In this document: positions 42,857 through 51,896 of the stretch, one piece after another | Layout of the letters: every line of letters begins with the position of its first letter | Numbering within the stretch: the stretch's first letter is position 1 | Assembly (NCBI GenBank): GCA_012728295.1 | Contig: JAAYFJ010000094.1 | Span: forward strand, 1 to 64,000 | Reading direction: 5' to 3' | Origin: Tissierellia bacterium | GTDB taxonomy: Bacteria; Bacillota; Clostridia; Tissierellales; Peptoniphilaceae | DNA: 64,000 nucleotides | Notes under the pieces: model-generated | Told to the model about the DNA's origin: nothing | The model's input: the letters and a program-made list of their open reading frames with translations, nothing else | Database searches by the model: none | Translations under genes and position numbers: made by a program

Positions 42857-43708
42857 ATGAAAAAAATCGGTATTTTAGGCAGAGGAACTATGGCAGGTGG
42901 AATCGCACAGGTATTTGCAGCTAAAGAAAAAGAAGTTATTATGTGCGTACGTAATATTGATCCTGAAAGACCAAGACACAGTATTATTTCTGTGGAAAAA
43001 GGATTGGGTCGCTTGGTAAAAAAAGAAAGAATGACACAAGAAGAGATGGATGCTATCTTAGGACGCATTTCCATTACTACTGACATGAACGACTTAGCAG
43101 ATTGCGATTTAGTAATCGAAGCGATTGCTGAGGACATGGAAGTTAAGAAAGATAACTTGAGCCGTTTAGATGAGATTTGTAAACCTGAGTGTATCTTTGC
43201 TACCAACACTTCTTCTCTATCCATAACAGAAGTTGCAAGCATTGTTAAACGTCAAGACAGATTTATTGGAATGCACTTTTTCAACCCAGTTCCAATGATG
43301 AAATTAGTTGAGGTTATTAGAGGAGTTCATACCACTGACGAAGTTACCAAAGCTATTGTGGAATTATCAGAATTTATCGGCAAGGTTCCTGTAGAAGTTA
43401 ACGAAGCTCCAGGATTCGTAGTTAATAGAATTCTTATTCCAATGATTAATGAAGCTGTGGGAATTTTAGGTGATGGAGTTGCTAAAGCAGCTGATATAGA
43501 TGAAGCTATGAAGTTGGGCGCAAACCATCCTATGGGACCATTGGCGCTGGGAGATTTAATTGGCTTAGACGTTTGTTTGGCAATTATGGACGTGCTTTAC
43601 AATGAATTTGGCGATAGCAAATATCGTGCACACCCATTGCTAAGAAAAATGGTAAGAGGTGGAAAGCTTGGTCGTAAATCAGGAGAGGGCTTCTTTAAAT
43701 ACGAATAA
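42857..43708 (+). CDS. hbd: 3-hydroxybutyryl-CoA dehydrogenase
   Basis: 283 residues, typical length. NAD(P)-binding motif '[18 protein letters not shown]', substrate motif '[13 protein letters not shown]' and catalytic His in '[19 protein letters not shown]'; the C-terminal domain carries '[21 protein letters not shown]' and '[24 protein letters not shown]'. Last gene of the phosphatase-pgi-crt-hbd operon. Thiolase, butyryl-CoA dehydrogenase complex and Etf are not next to it. Confidence 0.95.
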   Translation: MKKIGILGRGTMAGGIAQVFAAKEKEVIMCVRNIDPERPRHSIISVEKGLGRLVKKERMTQEEMDAILGRISITTDMNDLADCDLVIEAIAEDMEVKKDNLSRLDEICKPECIFATNTSSLSITEVASIVKRQDRFIGMHFFNPVPMMKLVEVIRGVHTTDEVTKAIVELSEFIGKVPVEVNEAPGFVVNRILIPMINEAVGILGDGVAKAADIDEAMKLGANHPMGPLALGDLIGLDVCLAIMDVLYNEFGDSKYRAHPLLRKMVRGGKLGRKSGEGFFKYE

Positions 43709-43739
43709 GCAATAGAAATTACTTCAGTGATAAAACTTT

Positions 43740-43772
43740 GAGCGCTTGAAGAATCGTTTCAGGTGCTCTTAT
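43740..43772 (+). terminator. Terminator-like hairpin after hbd
   Basis: GAGCGCTTGAA pairs with TTCAGGTGCTC (two G-T pairs) and is followed by TTATTATG, a weak T tract. Confidence 0.6.
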
Positions 43773-43774
43773 TA

Positions 43775-43783
43775 TGCTATAAT
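43775..43783 (+). promoter_or_regulatory. Extended -10 promoter of the suf genes
   Basis: TGC followed by TATAAT (43778-43783). No good -35 is present at 17 bases, as is often seen with extended -10 promoters. It begins only a few bases after the hbd terminator hairpin. Confidence 0.55.
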
Positions 43784-43870
43784 AGACTATGTAAGCGAAA
43801 CATATCAGAGGATGGGTAGATATAATAAACTGGTAAAATAAATAATTGTATAGGACGAGGAGAAAGAACC

Positions 43871-44599
43871 ATGTTAGAACTTAAAAATATAAGTTTTACT
43901 CTGCCGGACGGAAAGGAGATATTAAAGGATATCAGCTTTAGTATTCCAAAGGGAGAATTGGTGGTAATTACTGGACCAAATGGATCAGGTAAGACTACAT
44001 TGGCCAAAATTTTAGCTGGTGTAGAAAATCCAACATCTGGGCAGATTTTATTAAATGGCGAAGATATTACTCAAGTAAATATTACTGATAAAGCTAAAAT
44101 GGGAATTGCATATGGCTTTCAACAGCCCGTTAGGTTTAAAGGAATAACTGTAAAAGATTTATTGGAGATGTCTACAGGAAGAAAATTGAGCTTTGCAGAA
44201 GGCTGCACATTTATCAATGATGCAGGACTGTGTACGAGAGATTATATAAATCGTGAAGTGGACAACAGTTTAAGTGGCGGTGAGATAAAGCGAATTGAAA
44301 TTATTACCGTATTGGCTAGGGATGCACAGATATATGTATTTGATGAGCCTGAAGCTGGCATAGATCTTTGGAGCTTTGGAAATCTAATTAAAGTATTCGA
44401 AAAGAAAAAAGAAAATCTGGATGGCATAATAATTATTATTTCTCATCAGGAGAGAATTTTAGAAATTGCTGACAGAATTGCATTGTTAAAAGACGGAAAA
44501 ATTGAGAGTTTTGAAAAAAGAGAACCCATGCTAGAGCACATTTATCACGAGTCCTGCTGCTGTGAATTGGGCGCGAAAGGATGTGCAATGAATGGATAA
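43871..44599 (+). CDS. sufC: Fe-S cluster assembly ATPase SufC
   Basis: 242 residues. ABC-type ATPase of the SUF system, cytoplasmic. Walker A '[19 protein letters not shown]', Q-loop in '[13 protein letters not shown]', signature '[18 protein letters not shown]', Walker B '[16 protein letters not shown]', H-loop '[11 protein letters not shown]'. The cysteine-rich tail ('[18 protein letters not shown]') is longer than in Bacillus SufC and may bind metal. It overlaps the partner gene by 8 bases. Confidence 0.94.
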   Translation: MLELKNISFTLPDGKEILKDISFSIPKGELVVITGPNGSGKTTLAKILAGVENPTSGQILLNGEDITQVNITDKAKMGIAYGFQQPVRFKGITVKDLLEMSTGRKLSFAEGCTFINDAGLCTRDYINREVDNSLSGGEIKRIEIITVLARDAQIYVFDEPEAGIDLWSFGNLIKVFEKKKENLDGIIIIISHQERILEIADRIALLKDGKIESFEKREPMLEHIYHESCCCELGAKGCAMNG

Positions 44600-45521
44600 C
44601 TTTACTGATGGAAGAGTTGGAGAGTTGATAAAAACCATTTCAGATTTAGATGGTGTTCCAGAAGGCGCATTTAACATTAGGGTAGATGGCGGTTGCGCAG
44701 CAAAGCATTCTACGGAAAATGTAAAGATAGAAACCAAGACTGATAAGCCTGGAATTAACATTATCGTAAAGCCAGGCGTAGAAAACGAAGTGGTCTATAT
44801 TCCTGCTTGCATAACTAAAAGTAGTGTAGATGACTTAGTTTACAATGATTTTTTTATTGGCAAAGATGCTAAGGTTAAAATCGTTGCCGGTTGTGGGGTT
44901 CATGTGGATGGTGATGAAAATTCTAAACACGCAGGAATTCACAGGTTTTTTGTGGAAGAAGGCGCTCATGTAACGTATATGGAAAAGCACGTTGGTATGG
45001 GTTCTGGTAAGGGTCACGCTCTGATTGATCCGGAAACGTATTGCAAAGTTGGTAAAAACGCATATTTGGAAATGGTCACGTCTCAAATTGGGGGGGTGGA
45101 TCGCTCTATTAGAAATACCACCGGAAAAATTAATGAGGGTGGAGCACTTATCATCAGGGAAAATCTGATGACGGAAGGCAAGGAATATACGGAAACCAAT
45201 TTCGAAGTGGATATGGAAGGCGATAATTCGGGAATAACACTTATTTCTAGGTCTGTTGCCAAGGATGAGTCCTATCAAAAGTACCACAGCATTATCAATG
45301 GTAACAGCGCTTGCACAGGTCATAGTGCTTGTGATGCCATTATAGTTGGCAACGCAAAAGTTGACGCTACGCCAGAGCTTAAGGCGAACCACCCTGACGC
45401 CATGCTAATCCATGAAGCGGCCATTGGGAAAATAGCTGGGGATCAGATAGTAAAGCTACAGACTTTGGGTATGACGGAAGAAGAAGCCGAGGAAAAAATT
45501 ATTGAGGGATTCTTGAAATAA
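44592..45521 (+). CDS. Short SufB/SufD family Fe-S scaffold protein
   Basis: 309 residues, well short of Bacillus SufB (about 465) and SufD (about 435). The beta-helix core is clear ('[38 protein letters not shown]' spaced through '[14 protein letters not shown]', '[17 protein letters not shown]', '[21 protein letters not shown]', '[34 protein letters not shown]'). With SufC alone it makes a two-gene system like the minimal SmsCB/SufCB systems proposed for anaerobes. No sufS, sufU or sufE is nearby, so the sulfur source is elsewhere. Confidence 0.88.
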   Translation: MDNFTDGRVGELIKTISDLDGVPEGAFNIRVDGGCAAKHSTENVKIETKTDKPGINIIVKPGVENEVVYIPACITKSSVDDLVYNDFFIGKDAKVKIVAGCGVHVDGDENSKHAGIHRFFVEEGAHVTYMEKHVGMGSGKGHALIDPETYCKVGKNAYLEMVTSQIGGVDRSIRNTTGKINEGGALIIRENLMTEGKEYTETNFEVDMEGDNSGITLISRSVAKDESYQKYHSIINGNSACTGHSACDAIIVGNAKVDATPELKANHPDAMLIHEAAIGKIAGDQIVKLQTLGMTEEEAEEKIIEGFLK

Positions 45522-45605
45522 AGACGATGGAAGCCGTTTAAACTTAAGATTATTATTCAAGGTTACCTTTATTATTAAATCTAAAAAACAGAACATTTTC
45601 AAACA

Positions 45606-45631
45606 AAAACCCTCCTATTTGGGAGGGTTTT
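45606..45631 (+). terminator. Rho-independent terminator of the suf genes
   Basis: AAAACCCTCC pairs with GGAGGGTTTT around TATTTG. Translation of the truncated glycosyltransferase frame runs almost up to it. Confidence 0.88.
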
Positions 45632-45644
45632 ATATTATTTTTGT

Positions 45645-46898
45645 GATGATGGACTGGCTCCGATTTTAGGAGGCGTTTGTACAAAAGAAGCAGTGGATGA
45701 GGTGGTAAGAGCATTTATTGAAAATCCTTTACTACTTGCAGATAATGAAGTTAAGGCAGCGCAGAGGATCCGTTTTTATAGAAACAACGACATATCATTT
45801 GTTGCAAGGCCAGCAAAAAATCGCCCAGGGCTTTTTAAGAAATCCTCTAATCTGAACTATACTTTGAAGTTGGGAGAGGAATTGCTTATGGGCGGCTCCT
45901 TGGAAAAGATAATTGGCGAAGATGGTTTATTTAGTGAAGGTTATGCAGAAGGGGATATTATTACCCATGAGATAATATTGCTGCTGGACAAAGATTTGGG
46001 AGTTAACGAAAAAATAATCGAAGCAATAGTACCGGAATTCACAATAGAAGATAAATTGGCATATGTACAATGTGCCACAAATGCAGCAAATATATATGAC
46101 AATTACTATTCATATGCTACAGGACACAATGTAAATAATCTTTTCCATAATATATGGCCGTGCAAGGCCTTACAAGGTTTTTTCGTGCCTCTGGTGGGAC
46201 ATAATGTGTTTTTGAGAAAAGAAATATTAATAAAGTCAGGGTATTGGTCAGAAGACAAGGTGTCAGAGGATTTCGACAAGGCAATCTGTTTCTATAATTT
46301 GGGATACCATGGTAAATATGCCCAGTTAAAAGGGTTGGAGTTCACTGAATATGTGAGCAGAACGTTTACAGAAGAAACTGGGAAACAGCACAGGTACGCA
46401 TATGGCTTGTTTGAAATGATATTTGATGGGACGATTGTACCGAAGAAATCTCGAAAATGTGATACTTTTTACATGTGGGTATATTTCTTTTCGGTAATAA
46501 ACGAAGCGCTTTTGCTTCCAACTGTATTTATTGAGTGCTACTTTGGAAACATTCATTTTCTTTGGGCTGGCTTTTTATTTTGCAATATGTGTTTTATTTT
46601 ATTTCCCAGTATAAGAGGAATATTGATGCACCGATATCAACCTAAAGAACATTCTGAAAAAATAATACATACTACTATCATAGCTCTTTCTTTCGTAGGA
46701 CATTCTTTTTCTATGTTATCTGGAATGTGTAGATATCTAGCTAATAAAGTTAAGAGTAATAAAAAACCATTTAAATCTACAAGTGTAGATAAATATGAAG
46801 ATAGATTTTCAGACGGGGTTAAGTCAGTTGGCGAATTCGTTATTAATAATAAATGGTTTATTATGATTGTTATTCTCTGTTTGGACAGAGGAATTTAA
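45645..46898 (+). pseudogene. 5'-truncated glycosyltransferase (GT2-like)
   Basis: The open frame begins without a start codon as 'DDGLAPILGGVCTKEAVDEV', which reads like the DD-containing interior of a GT2 domain; the first possible start (GTG 45693) has no ribosome site. Family features continue with 'FVARPAKNRPGLFKKSSNLNYTLKL', 'GHNVFLRKEILIKSGYW' and 'SEDFDKAICFYNLGYHGKYAQ' (acceptor-site motif), then several membrane segments near the C-terminus (about residues 270-345 of the frame). The N-terminal 100 or so residues with the first membrane spans and nucleotide-binding start are missing. The break lies right at the suf terminator, so a deletion or rearrangement joined the two. Probably non-functional. 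Confidence 0.7.
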
Positions 46899-49046
46899 AT
46901 GAGCACGAGAAAAGGAATAGAGCCAGTGACATTATTTGCATATTCTTATATTCTATTTTGTACTGTATTTGTTCCTGTGTTATTGACGCCTCAGCTATTC
47001 TCTGGATTTCGCCGTGGTGTGAACATAGTATATGAAAAGCTAAAGGTAGAGATAATAAGAAATACAAAAAGGGCTTTGCCAAGTGTTGTTCAAAACTATT
47101 GGATTGGAGAAAAAGATTGGGGTTTAAATTTACATATGACAATGCCTAAAATAGTGAACTCATCTTATAATAAATCAGTGGTAGAAAGCGATATAGAGAG
47201 TTTCTTAAATTCATATGCCGAATCTCTCACAGAAGTAATCCCTAAAGAACAAATGCCGGAGGAGTTGAACCTAAAGTACTCCTTTGAGTGTTGCTTAAAG
47301 AAAGACCTTAACGGTAAAAAGGAAATATATCTGTTAAAAAATAAAACAGATGAAAAAAGAGCGATTCTGAGAATTACTAAGGACTTTCCTCAAGAGGATG
47401 CCATTGAAGAAGCCGTGCTATTGAAAAGATTAAACCATCCAGGTGTTCCTAAGGTTTATGATTGGTATGAAAAAGATGGGAAAAAATATATAGTTAGAGA
47501 GTACATAGAGGGTAGAACGCTATATGAGATTGTTAAAACTGGTGGAGAATTAAGTGTACAAGATATTTTTGGCATCATGCTAAAGCTAACAGACATTTTA
47601 AGTTACTTACACTCTCAATCCCCACCTGTTATACACCGAGATATAAAACCTCAGAACATAATCGTTGGTAAAGATGGAGAAATATCCTTAATTGATTTTG
47701 GTATAGCCAGAGTTCATAAAGAAGAGAGTACCCATGATACTTCAGTGATTCTTACTTATGATTATGCATCACCTGAACAATATGGATTTGAACAAACCAC
47801 GCCGTTATCTGACATATATTCATTAGGGGTATTGATGCTATATATGGCCACAGGCAATACCAATAGAACGGACTTGGAATCCCAGATAGTGAATAATAAG
47901 CTTAGGATATTGATAGAACGATGCATTGCATTTAATCCTAAAGAGCGAATTCAAAGTGTAAATAGAATACACAACTACATCATCAAGAATAACGATAATA
48001 AAAATGCCACAAAAAGCTTAAAGCCATCATTAACGGTGTATCTAATGCTGGCAAGCCTTTGCTTATTGGTTTTTTCCTACGTAATAGGGTCGAACTTTGG
48101 ACGCAAATCAGGCATGAAATCAGGCTATGACAACGGATATGGGATAGGATATACAGAAGGATATGAAGCTGTGCCGTTGATTAATATAGAGGACAATGTG
48201 GTGGATTCAAATAGAGGCAATCTAGCTGGAAATATGGTAACGGATAGTGGTTCATTTGCAGCATATGGAGATGAAAACCTGTTTTATATTTTCAATGGGG
48301 ATATATATAAAATGTCTGGTAGTGGCGCAGAGTCAGAGCTTCTGGTGAAAGGGCAAAATGCTAGCAGATTGAGTTATTATAATGGTTGGCTTTACTATTC
48401 CTCTGGGACGAGGATTATGCAAACTAATATATATACATTGAAAACTGACGTGCTTCATGAAAATATCTCTGGGGGACTATATATTGTAAATGGAAATTAC
48501 TATATTACCAACAACAGTAGCATTAGTATTCTTAATATAGTAGATGGTGGGATTAAAGCTGTAAACATAGGTTCGTACTATGAGCAACTCAATATTGATA
48601 AAGAAATAATTGCATATGTAGCAGGCGATGAAAATGGGATAGTTACATCAGGGCTAAACGGAGAGGGGAGAAAAAAGGTATTTGATGGAGTTGTAAAAGG
48701 AATTTGCATATATAATGGCGATGTTTTCTGCTCGATTGGCGAAATGGGTAGTGGCGCATTGATGAAAATCGATGGCAACTCAGGGAAAGAGGAATTGATT
48801 GCAGAAGTAGATGCGACTTTATTAAACGTGATAGATAATGGAATATTTTTTATTGACGCTTTTGATGAGACCATAAACTTGATGTCACACAATGGTAAAA
48901 TTAGAAAGAAAATTACAAAAAACAAAGTTGAGGATTTTAATATTGCAGGAGATTGGATTTTTTATCATGACGATGAAAAAGAAAATGGTTTATGGAGTGT
49001 GCGCCTAGATGGTACAAACGATCATCTAATCCAATCCAGGAGGTGA
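46899..49046 (+). CDS. Membrane Ser/Thr protein kinase with extracellular DUF5050-like sensor
   Basis: 715 residues. A hydrophobic segment at about 13-35, then an unassigned region to 125, a Hanks-type kinase domain at about 127-355 ('PPVIHRDIKPQNIIV' at 244-258, 'LIDFGIARV', 'YDYASPEQYGF', 'SDIYSLGVLMLYMATG'), a membrane span at 379-397, a Gly-Tyr repeat ('GYDNGYGIGYTEGYEA') and a C-terminal domain (about 440-710) with repeated 'YYNGWLYYSSG'-type blades, like DUF5050/beta-propeller sensors. The catalytic loop is intact, but the glycine-rich loop is poor and the usual ATP-binding Lys of strand 3 appears as 'RAILRIT', so activity needs testing. It starts directly at the stop of the truncated glycosyltransferase. 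Confidence 0.85.
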   Translation: MSTRKGIEPVTLFAYSYILFCTVFVPVLLTPQLFSGFRRGVNIVYEKLKVEIIRNTKRALPSVVQNYWIGEKDWGLNLHMTMPKIVNSSYNKSVVESDIESFLNSYAESLTEVIPKEQMPEELNLKYSFECCLKKDLNGKKEIYLLKNKTDEKRAILRITKDFPQEDAIEEAVLLKRLNHPGVPKVYDWYEKDGKKYIVREYIEGRTLYEIVKTGGELSVQDIFGIMLKLTDILSYLHSQSPPVIHRDIKPQNIIVGKDGEISLIDFGIARVHKEESTHDTSVILTYDYASPEQYGFEQTTPLSDIYSLGVLMLYMATGNTNRTDLESQIVNNKLRILIERCIAFNPKERIQSVNRIHNYIIKNNDNKNATKSLKPSLTVYLMLASLCLLVFSYVIGSNFGRKSGMKSGYDNGYGIGYTEGYEAVPLINIEDNVVDSNRGNLAGNMVTDSGSFAAYGDENLFYIFNGDIYKMSGSGAESELLVKGQNASRLSYYNGWLYYSSGTRIMQTNIYTLKTDVLHENISGGLYIVNGNYYITNNSSISILNIVDGGIKAVNIGSYYEQLNIDKEIIAYVAGDENGIVTSGLNGEGRKKVFDGVVKGICIYNGDVFCSIGEMGSGALMKIDGNSGKEELIAEVDATLLNVIDNGIFFIDAFDETINLMSHNGKIRKKITKNKVEDFNIAGDWIFYHDDEKENGLWSVRLDGTNDHLIQSRR

Positions 49047-49051
49047 GTTGT

Positions 49052-49480
49052 ATGCTAATAAATTCCAAGTATAAATTCACAAATACAAAGTCACGTTCAG
49101 TCTATGAAATCATTTCCGAAGATGGGGAGATGAGTCGAAGGGATATACTATATGTAATCAAGCAAGTATGCCAAATTGAGGATATTGTTCAATATGGGGA
49201 ATTTATCCATCCTCGCAATATTATGATTAATACAAATGGAGTCGTGACATTGGTTAAGTCGGAATTACCATTTTCTACTAGAGAAGCTTATATACCTCCA
49301 GAAAATGATCGCTTTGATACGATAAAACCAAGTGCTATATTATATGCGCTAGGAATTACTATGCTATTTATGGCGACTGGAAACGAAAGAAAAACTGGAT
49401 TAGATAGCCATCAAGACGACAATCAGCTTTTTCGCTTGATACAAACGTGTATTGACTTTGATATAAAAGCGAGGTTGTAG
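49052..49480 (+). pseudogene. Degenerate kinase-domain remnant (pseudokinase), first part of a split copy
   Basis: 142 residues from ATG 49052 (AGGAGGTGAG upstream). It aligns by eye with the C-lobe of the preceding kinase: 'SRRDILYVIKQVCQIEDIV' for 'SVQDIFGIMLKLTDILSYL', 'FIHPRNIMINTNGVVTLVKS' for the catalytic loop and DFG, and 'LYALGITMLFMATGNERKTGLDS' for 'YSLGVLMLYMATGNTNRTDLES'. HRD, catalytic Asp and DFG are all lost, and the N-lobe is absent. A TAG ends it at 49480, where the parent continues. Either a decayed duplicate or a small pseudokinase that is still translated. Confidence 0.7.
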
Positions 49481-49491
49481 GATGAAAAGAA

Positions 49492-50601
49492 TTGTTGGGA
49501 GAGATTAGGCGTAGCGAAGGGATATTTGTAAAGCCTATGACTACAGCTTTATCGATATTGTTAGTATCAATATTAGTAATAGGCATGATTTACTTATTTC
49601 AGACTGGGTCAAAACGTGGAGAAAAGATTGGTAAGGAACTAGCCTATGCGACTGGTTATGAAGTGGGCTATGAAGAAGGATTTGATGATGCTCCGGGAAC
49701 GGGAATTGAAGAAACTCCATTTGATGAAAACAATGGTAATTTGGTTGGTAATATTAATGCAAATATAGGTGCATTTGCAGTTCGAAGCGAAGATGAAATA
49801 TTCTTTTTACATAAGGGAATCATATGCCAAATGGACCCTTATACAGAAAAGATTCAAATATTAGCAAAGGAAGAAAATGCTAATAATTTAAATTATTATA
49901 AAGGCTGGTTGTACTATTGCACAGATAAGGGCTTGATGCGAATTGATCCAAAGTCACTAAAAAACGAGATTGTTTCAGATTCGAAAACTGGTTTGCTTTA
50001 TATTATAGATGGAGTTTTTTATCTAGATGATATTTCAGAAAGTGGCTACCTATATAGACTAGATTCGGTAACGGGAGCGTATAAACAGCTAAACGGCATA
50101 GTAGATTTCCACTGTTTTAATGTTAGCAAGAATCGAATTTATTATTCGGATGCAAATCAAAATTACACTCTCTATAGTTGTAACTTGGACGGAAGCTATA
50201 ACCGTGCAATTAACAGCAATAGTTGTGAATGGTATAGCATTTATGGAGACAAAATTTATGCCTATTCTGCAGTGTATAAAGATGTTGAGCAAAAGGTATT
50301 ATCCAATTCAACAAGTTTCTTTATACGTATGGATTTAGACGGAGCCGGTATAGAAAGACTATCTAATTTGCCAGCATATTATATTAATGTTACCGATGCA
50401 GGAATCTTTTATGTTGCGGGAGAAAATAAATCTCTAGAGTGGCTATCCCATGATGGAAGGTTTAGATATAGAATCCTTCCTGAAAATGTTGGACCTTTTA
50501 ATATAGTGGGAAGGTGGATATTTTATCAGAATTTAGAGGATGACGGAAATTTATGGCGTGTCCGAATAAATGGTAAAGGGAATGAGAAGGTGACGCTATA
50601 A
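49492..50601 (+). CDS. Membrane-anchored DUF5050-like sensor protein, second part of the split kinase copy
   Basis: 369 residues from TTG 49492, in another frame from the pseudokinase part. One membrane span (about 18-36, 'TALSILLVSILVIGMIYLF') leads to a Gly-Tyr repeat ('YATGYEVGYEEGF') and a blade-repeat ectodomain ('YYKGWLYYCTDKGLMRIDP', 'RIYYSDANQNYTLYSCNLDG'). It matches the C-terminal half of the kinase at 46899 throughout ('NNGNLVGNINANIGAFAVRSEDEIFFL' against 'NRGNLAGNMVTDSGSFAAYGDENLFYI', written in pieces here). AGGAT at 49479 could act as a ribosome site, so a separate sensor protein is possible. Confidence 0.72.
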   Translation: MLGEIRRSEGIFVKPMTTALSILLVSILVIGMIYLFQTGSKRGEKIGKELAYATGYEVGYEEGFDDAPGTGIEETPFDENNGNLVGNINANIGAFAVRSEDEIFFLHKGIICQMDPYTEKIQILAKEENANNLNYYKGWLYYCTDKGLMRIDPKSLKNEIVSDSKTGLLYIIDGVFYLDDISESGYLYRLDSVTGAYKQLNGIVDFHCFNVSKNRIYYSDANQNYTLYSCNLDGSYNRAINSNSCEWYSIYGDKIYAYSAVYKDVEQKVLSNSTSFFIRMDLDGAGIERLSNLPAYYINVTDAGIFYVAGENKSLEWLSHDGRFRYRILPENVGPFNIVGRWIFYQNLEDDGNLWRVRINGKGNEKVTL

Positions 50602-50679
50602 AGCTAGTTTAGCATAATAAACTTGAGGAAGGTTTTTATGTGATGAAGGCGGGTATTGTTGCCTTTTATAAGTAAAATT

Positions 50680-50727
50680 AAATTGTATCTACTTGTATGC
50701 AAATAGCATACAAGTAGATACAATTTT
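50680..50727 (+). terminator. Very strong Rho-independent terminator
   Basis: A perfect 21-base stem (50680-50700 with 50706-50726) around AAATA, ending in TTTTT. It closes the kinase region. The stem is much longer than others in the window. Confidence 0.9.
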
Positions 50728-50815
50728 TGTTTTAGAATGTAGTTGTAAACAATAGCAATGCAGATCCATATTATAAGAGGAAGTTCGTTCTTAATCTTAA
50801 GAGGAGGGGACAATT

Positions 50816-51313
50816 ATGAAAATTAATAGAAAAATAATTATTTTGCTATTAGGTATAATATCGTTACTTGCAATTACTGGTTGTGGAGGCGATGAGAAGC
50901 TAAGTGATTTCGTTGCCATAAGTGCTGAGGAGCCGTACAAGATAGTATTTACAGAGGTGTGTAAAAAATACTTTAAAGGTGTGGTGGAATATAATGAGGA
51001 CGGTGAATATGGCGACAATGACCCAAAGTATATATTGTTTATTTCTAGTGATGAAAGCATCTTAAATAGAGAACAGGTAGATGGGAAATACTATACTGTA
51101 TTAATTCATTATGACGGATCAGAGGAAGTGGACTTAAAGATAATGTACTCTGTTGGGACAACGGAGAATTGTGTTAAGGAAGGTAATGCAACAATGGGGA
51201 AAATCAACATGACTGATGAATTCACTTATACATTTTTCAAAGATGATGAAGAAATACGTGCAGAAGCGTTAATTCAATTAATTGTTCTGAGAACCGATGG
51301 TGAAAAGAAGTAG
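50816..51313 (+). CDS. Small lipoprotein of unknown function
   Basis: 165 residues. Lipobox 'LLAITGCGGDEK' with Cys23; the rest is acidic, with no domain I recognise and two further cysteines ('TEVCKKYF', 'TENCVKEG') that may pair. AAGAGGAGGGG precedes the ATG. A 49-residue membrane peptide gene follows 11 bases downstream and is probably co-transcribed. It follows the terminator of the kinase region, so it is a separate unit. Confidence 0.75.
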   Translation: MKINRKIIILLLGIISLLAITGCGGDEKLSDFVAISAEEPYKIVFTEVCKKYFKGVVEYNEDGEYGDNDPKYILFISSDESILNREQVDGKYYTVLIHYDGSEEVDLKIMYSVGTTENCVKEGNATMGKINMTDEFTYTFFKDDEEIRAEALIQLIVLRTDGEKK

Positions 51314-51324
51314 GAGGTGTAGTG

Positions 51325-51474
51325 ATGAAAACTAAAGGACAAAAGGGATTTTCAATAGTAAATATTGTTACAGGCGTAATTTTGACTATGTCAGGAGTAA
51401 TAATGCTTCGTGATCCCAGCACCGGGATAGGAGGATTTATAGCAATTCCATTGGGGATACCAGAGCAACTTTAA
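51325..51474 (+). CDS. Small membrane peptide of unknown function
   Basis: 49 residues from ATG 51325, with AGGAGGTG at 51312-51319. Sequence begins MKTKGQKGFSIVNIV; a hydrophobic segment (about 9-27, 'FSIVNIVTGVILTMSGVIM') and a second glycine-rich hydrophobic stretch ('GIGGFIAIPLGIP') suggest one or two short spans. No family is recognised. The ribosome site overlaps the lipoprotein stop, suggesting coupled translation. Confidence 0.6.
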   Translation: MKTKGQKGFSIVNIVTGVILTMSGVIMLRDPSTGIGGFIAIPLGIPEQL

Positions 51475-51479
51475 ACGGA

Positions 51480-51728
51480 ATGGAATATTCTTGCCTTGTT
51501 TCCATTTCGACAGACACAAAGGGTATCATGTTAAAACAAATAATTGAGCCTTTCATTCTGGAGAGTAAAGAGATTAGAGCCTATTCAGCACCACCTGTTA
51601 CACAATTCGTGATCCATACTAATGAGCCGTTGGTACTAAATGGAATAGTGGAGAATGGAAGAATAGTTGGTTCGAAAAGCTGGTGTGCCCTGGGATTTGA
51701 AAGTGCATGGCAAGAACAAAAAATATAG
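51480..51728 (+). CDS. Short open frame, possible gene remnant
   Basis: 82 residues from ATG 51480, without a visible ribosome site. The sequence ('AYSAPPVTQFVIHTNEPLVLNGIVENGRIVG') shows no domain I recognise and no signal or membrane segment. It starts 5 bases after the small membrane peptide ends, which allows reinitiation, but it may also be the leftover end of a lost gene. Confidence 0.35.
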   Translation: MEYSCLVSISTDTKGIMLKQIIEPFILESKEIRAYSAPPVTQFVIHTNEPLVLNGIVENGRIVGSKSWCALGFESAWQEQKI

Positions 51729-51764
51729 AATAAAATATGATTTAGATTATATTTTTACAATACG

Positions 51765-51799
51765 AGATATGCCTTGTTATAGTACGGGCATATCTTTTT
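51765..51799 (+). terminator. Rho-independent terminator
   Basis: AGATATGCC (51765-51773) pairs with GGCATATCT (51787-51795), followed by a T run. Confidence 0.85.
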
Positions 51800-51896
51800 A
51801 ATAAAATAAAAGTTTTATTGGATTACTATGAGTGTAAATGATATGATTAAAAAAGAATAATTAAGCAGAAGTCTAAAGACCGATTTGGAGGGAAAG

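Noticed and set aside
44835..45392. 185-residue minus-strand frame inside the sufB/D gene
   Set aside because: Antisense to a well-supported gene, with no ribosome site or recognisable domain.
45693..46898. Intact glycosyltransferase starting at GTG 45693
   Set aside because: Coding sequence clearly continues upstream of this codon, no ribosome site fits, and the N-terminal catalytic part is missing.
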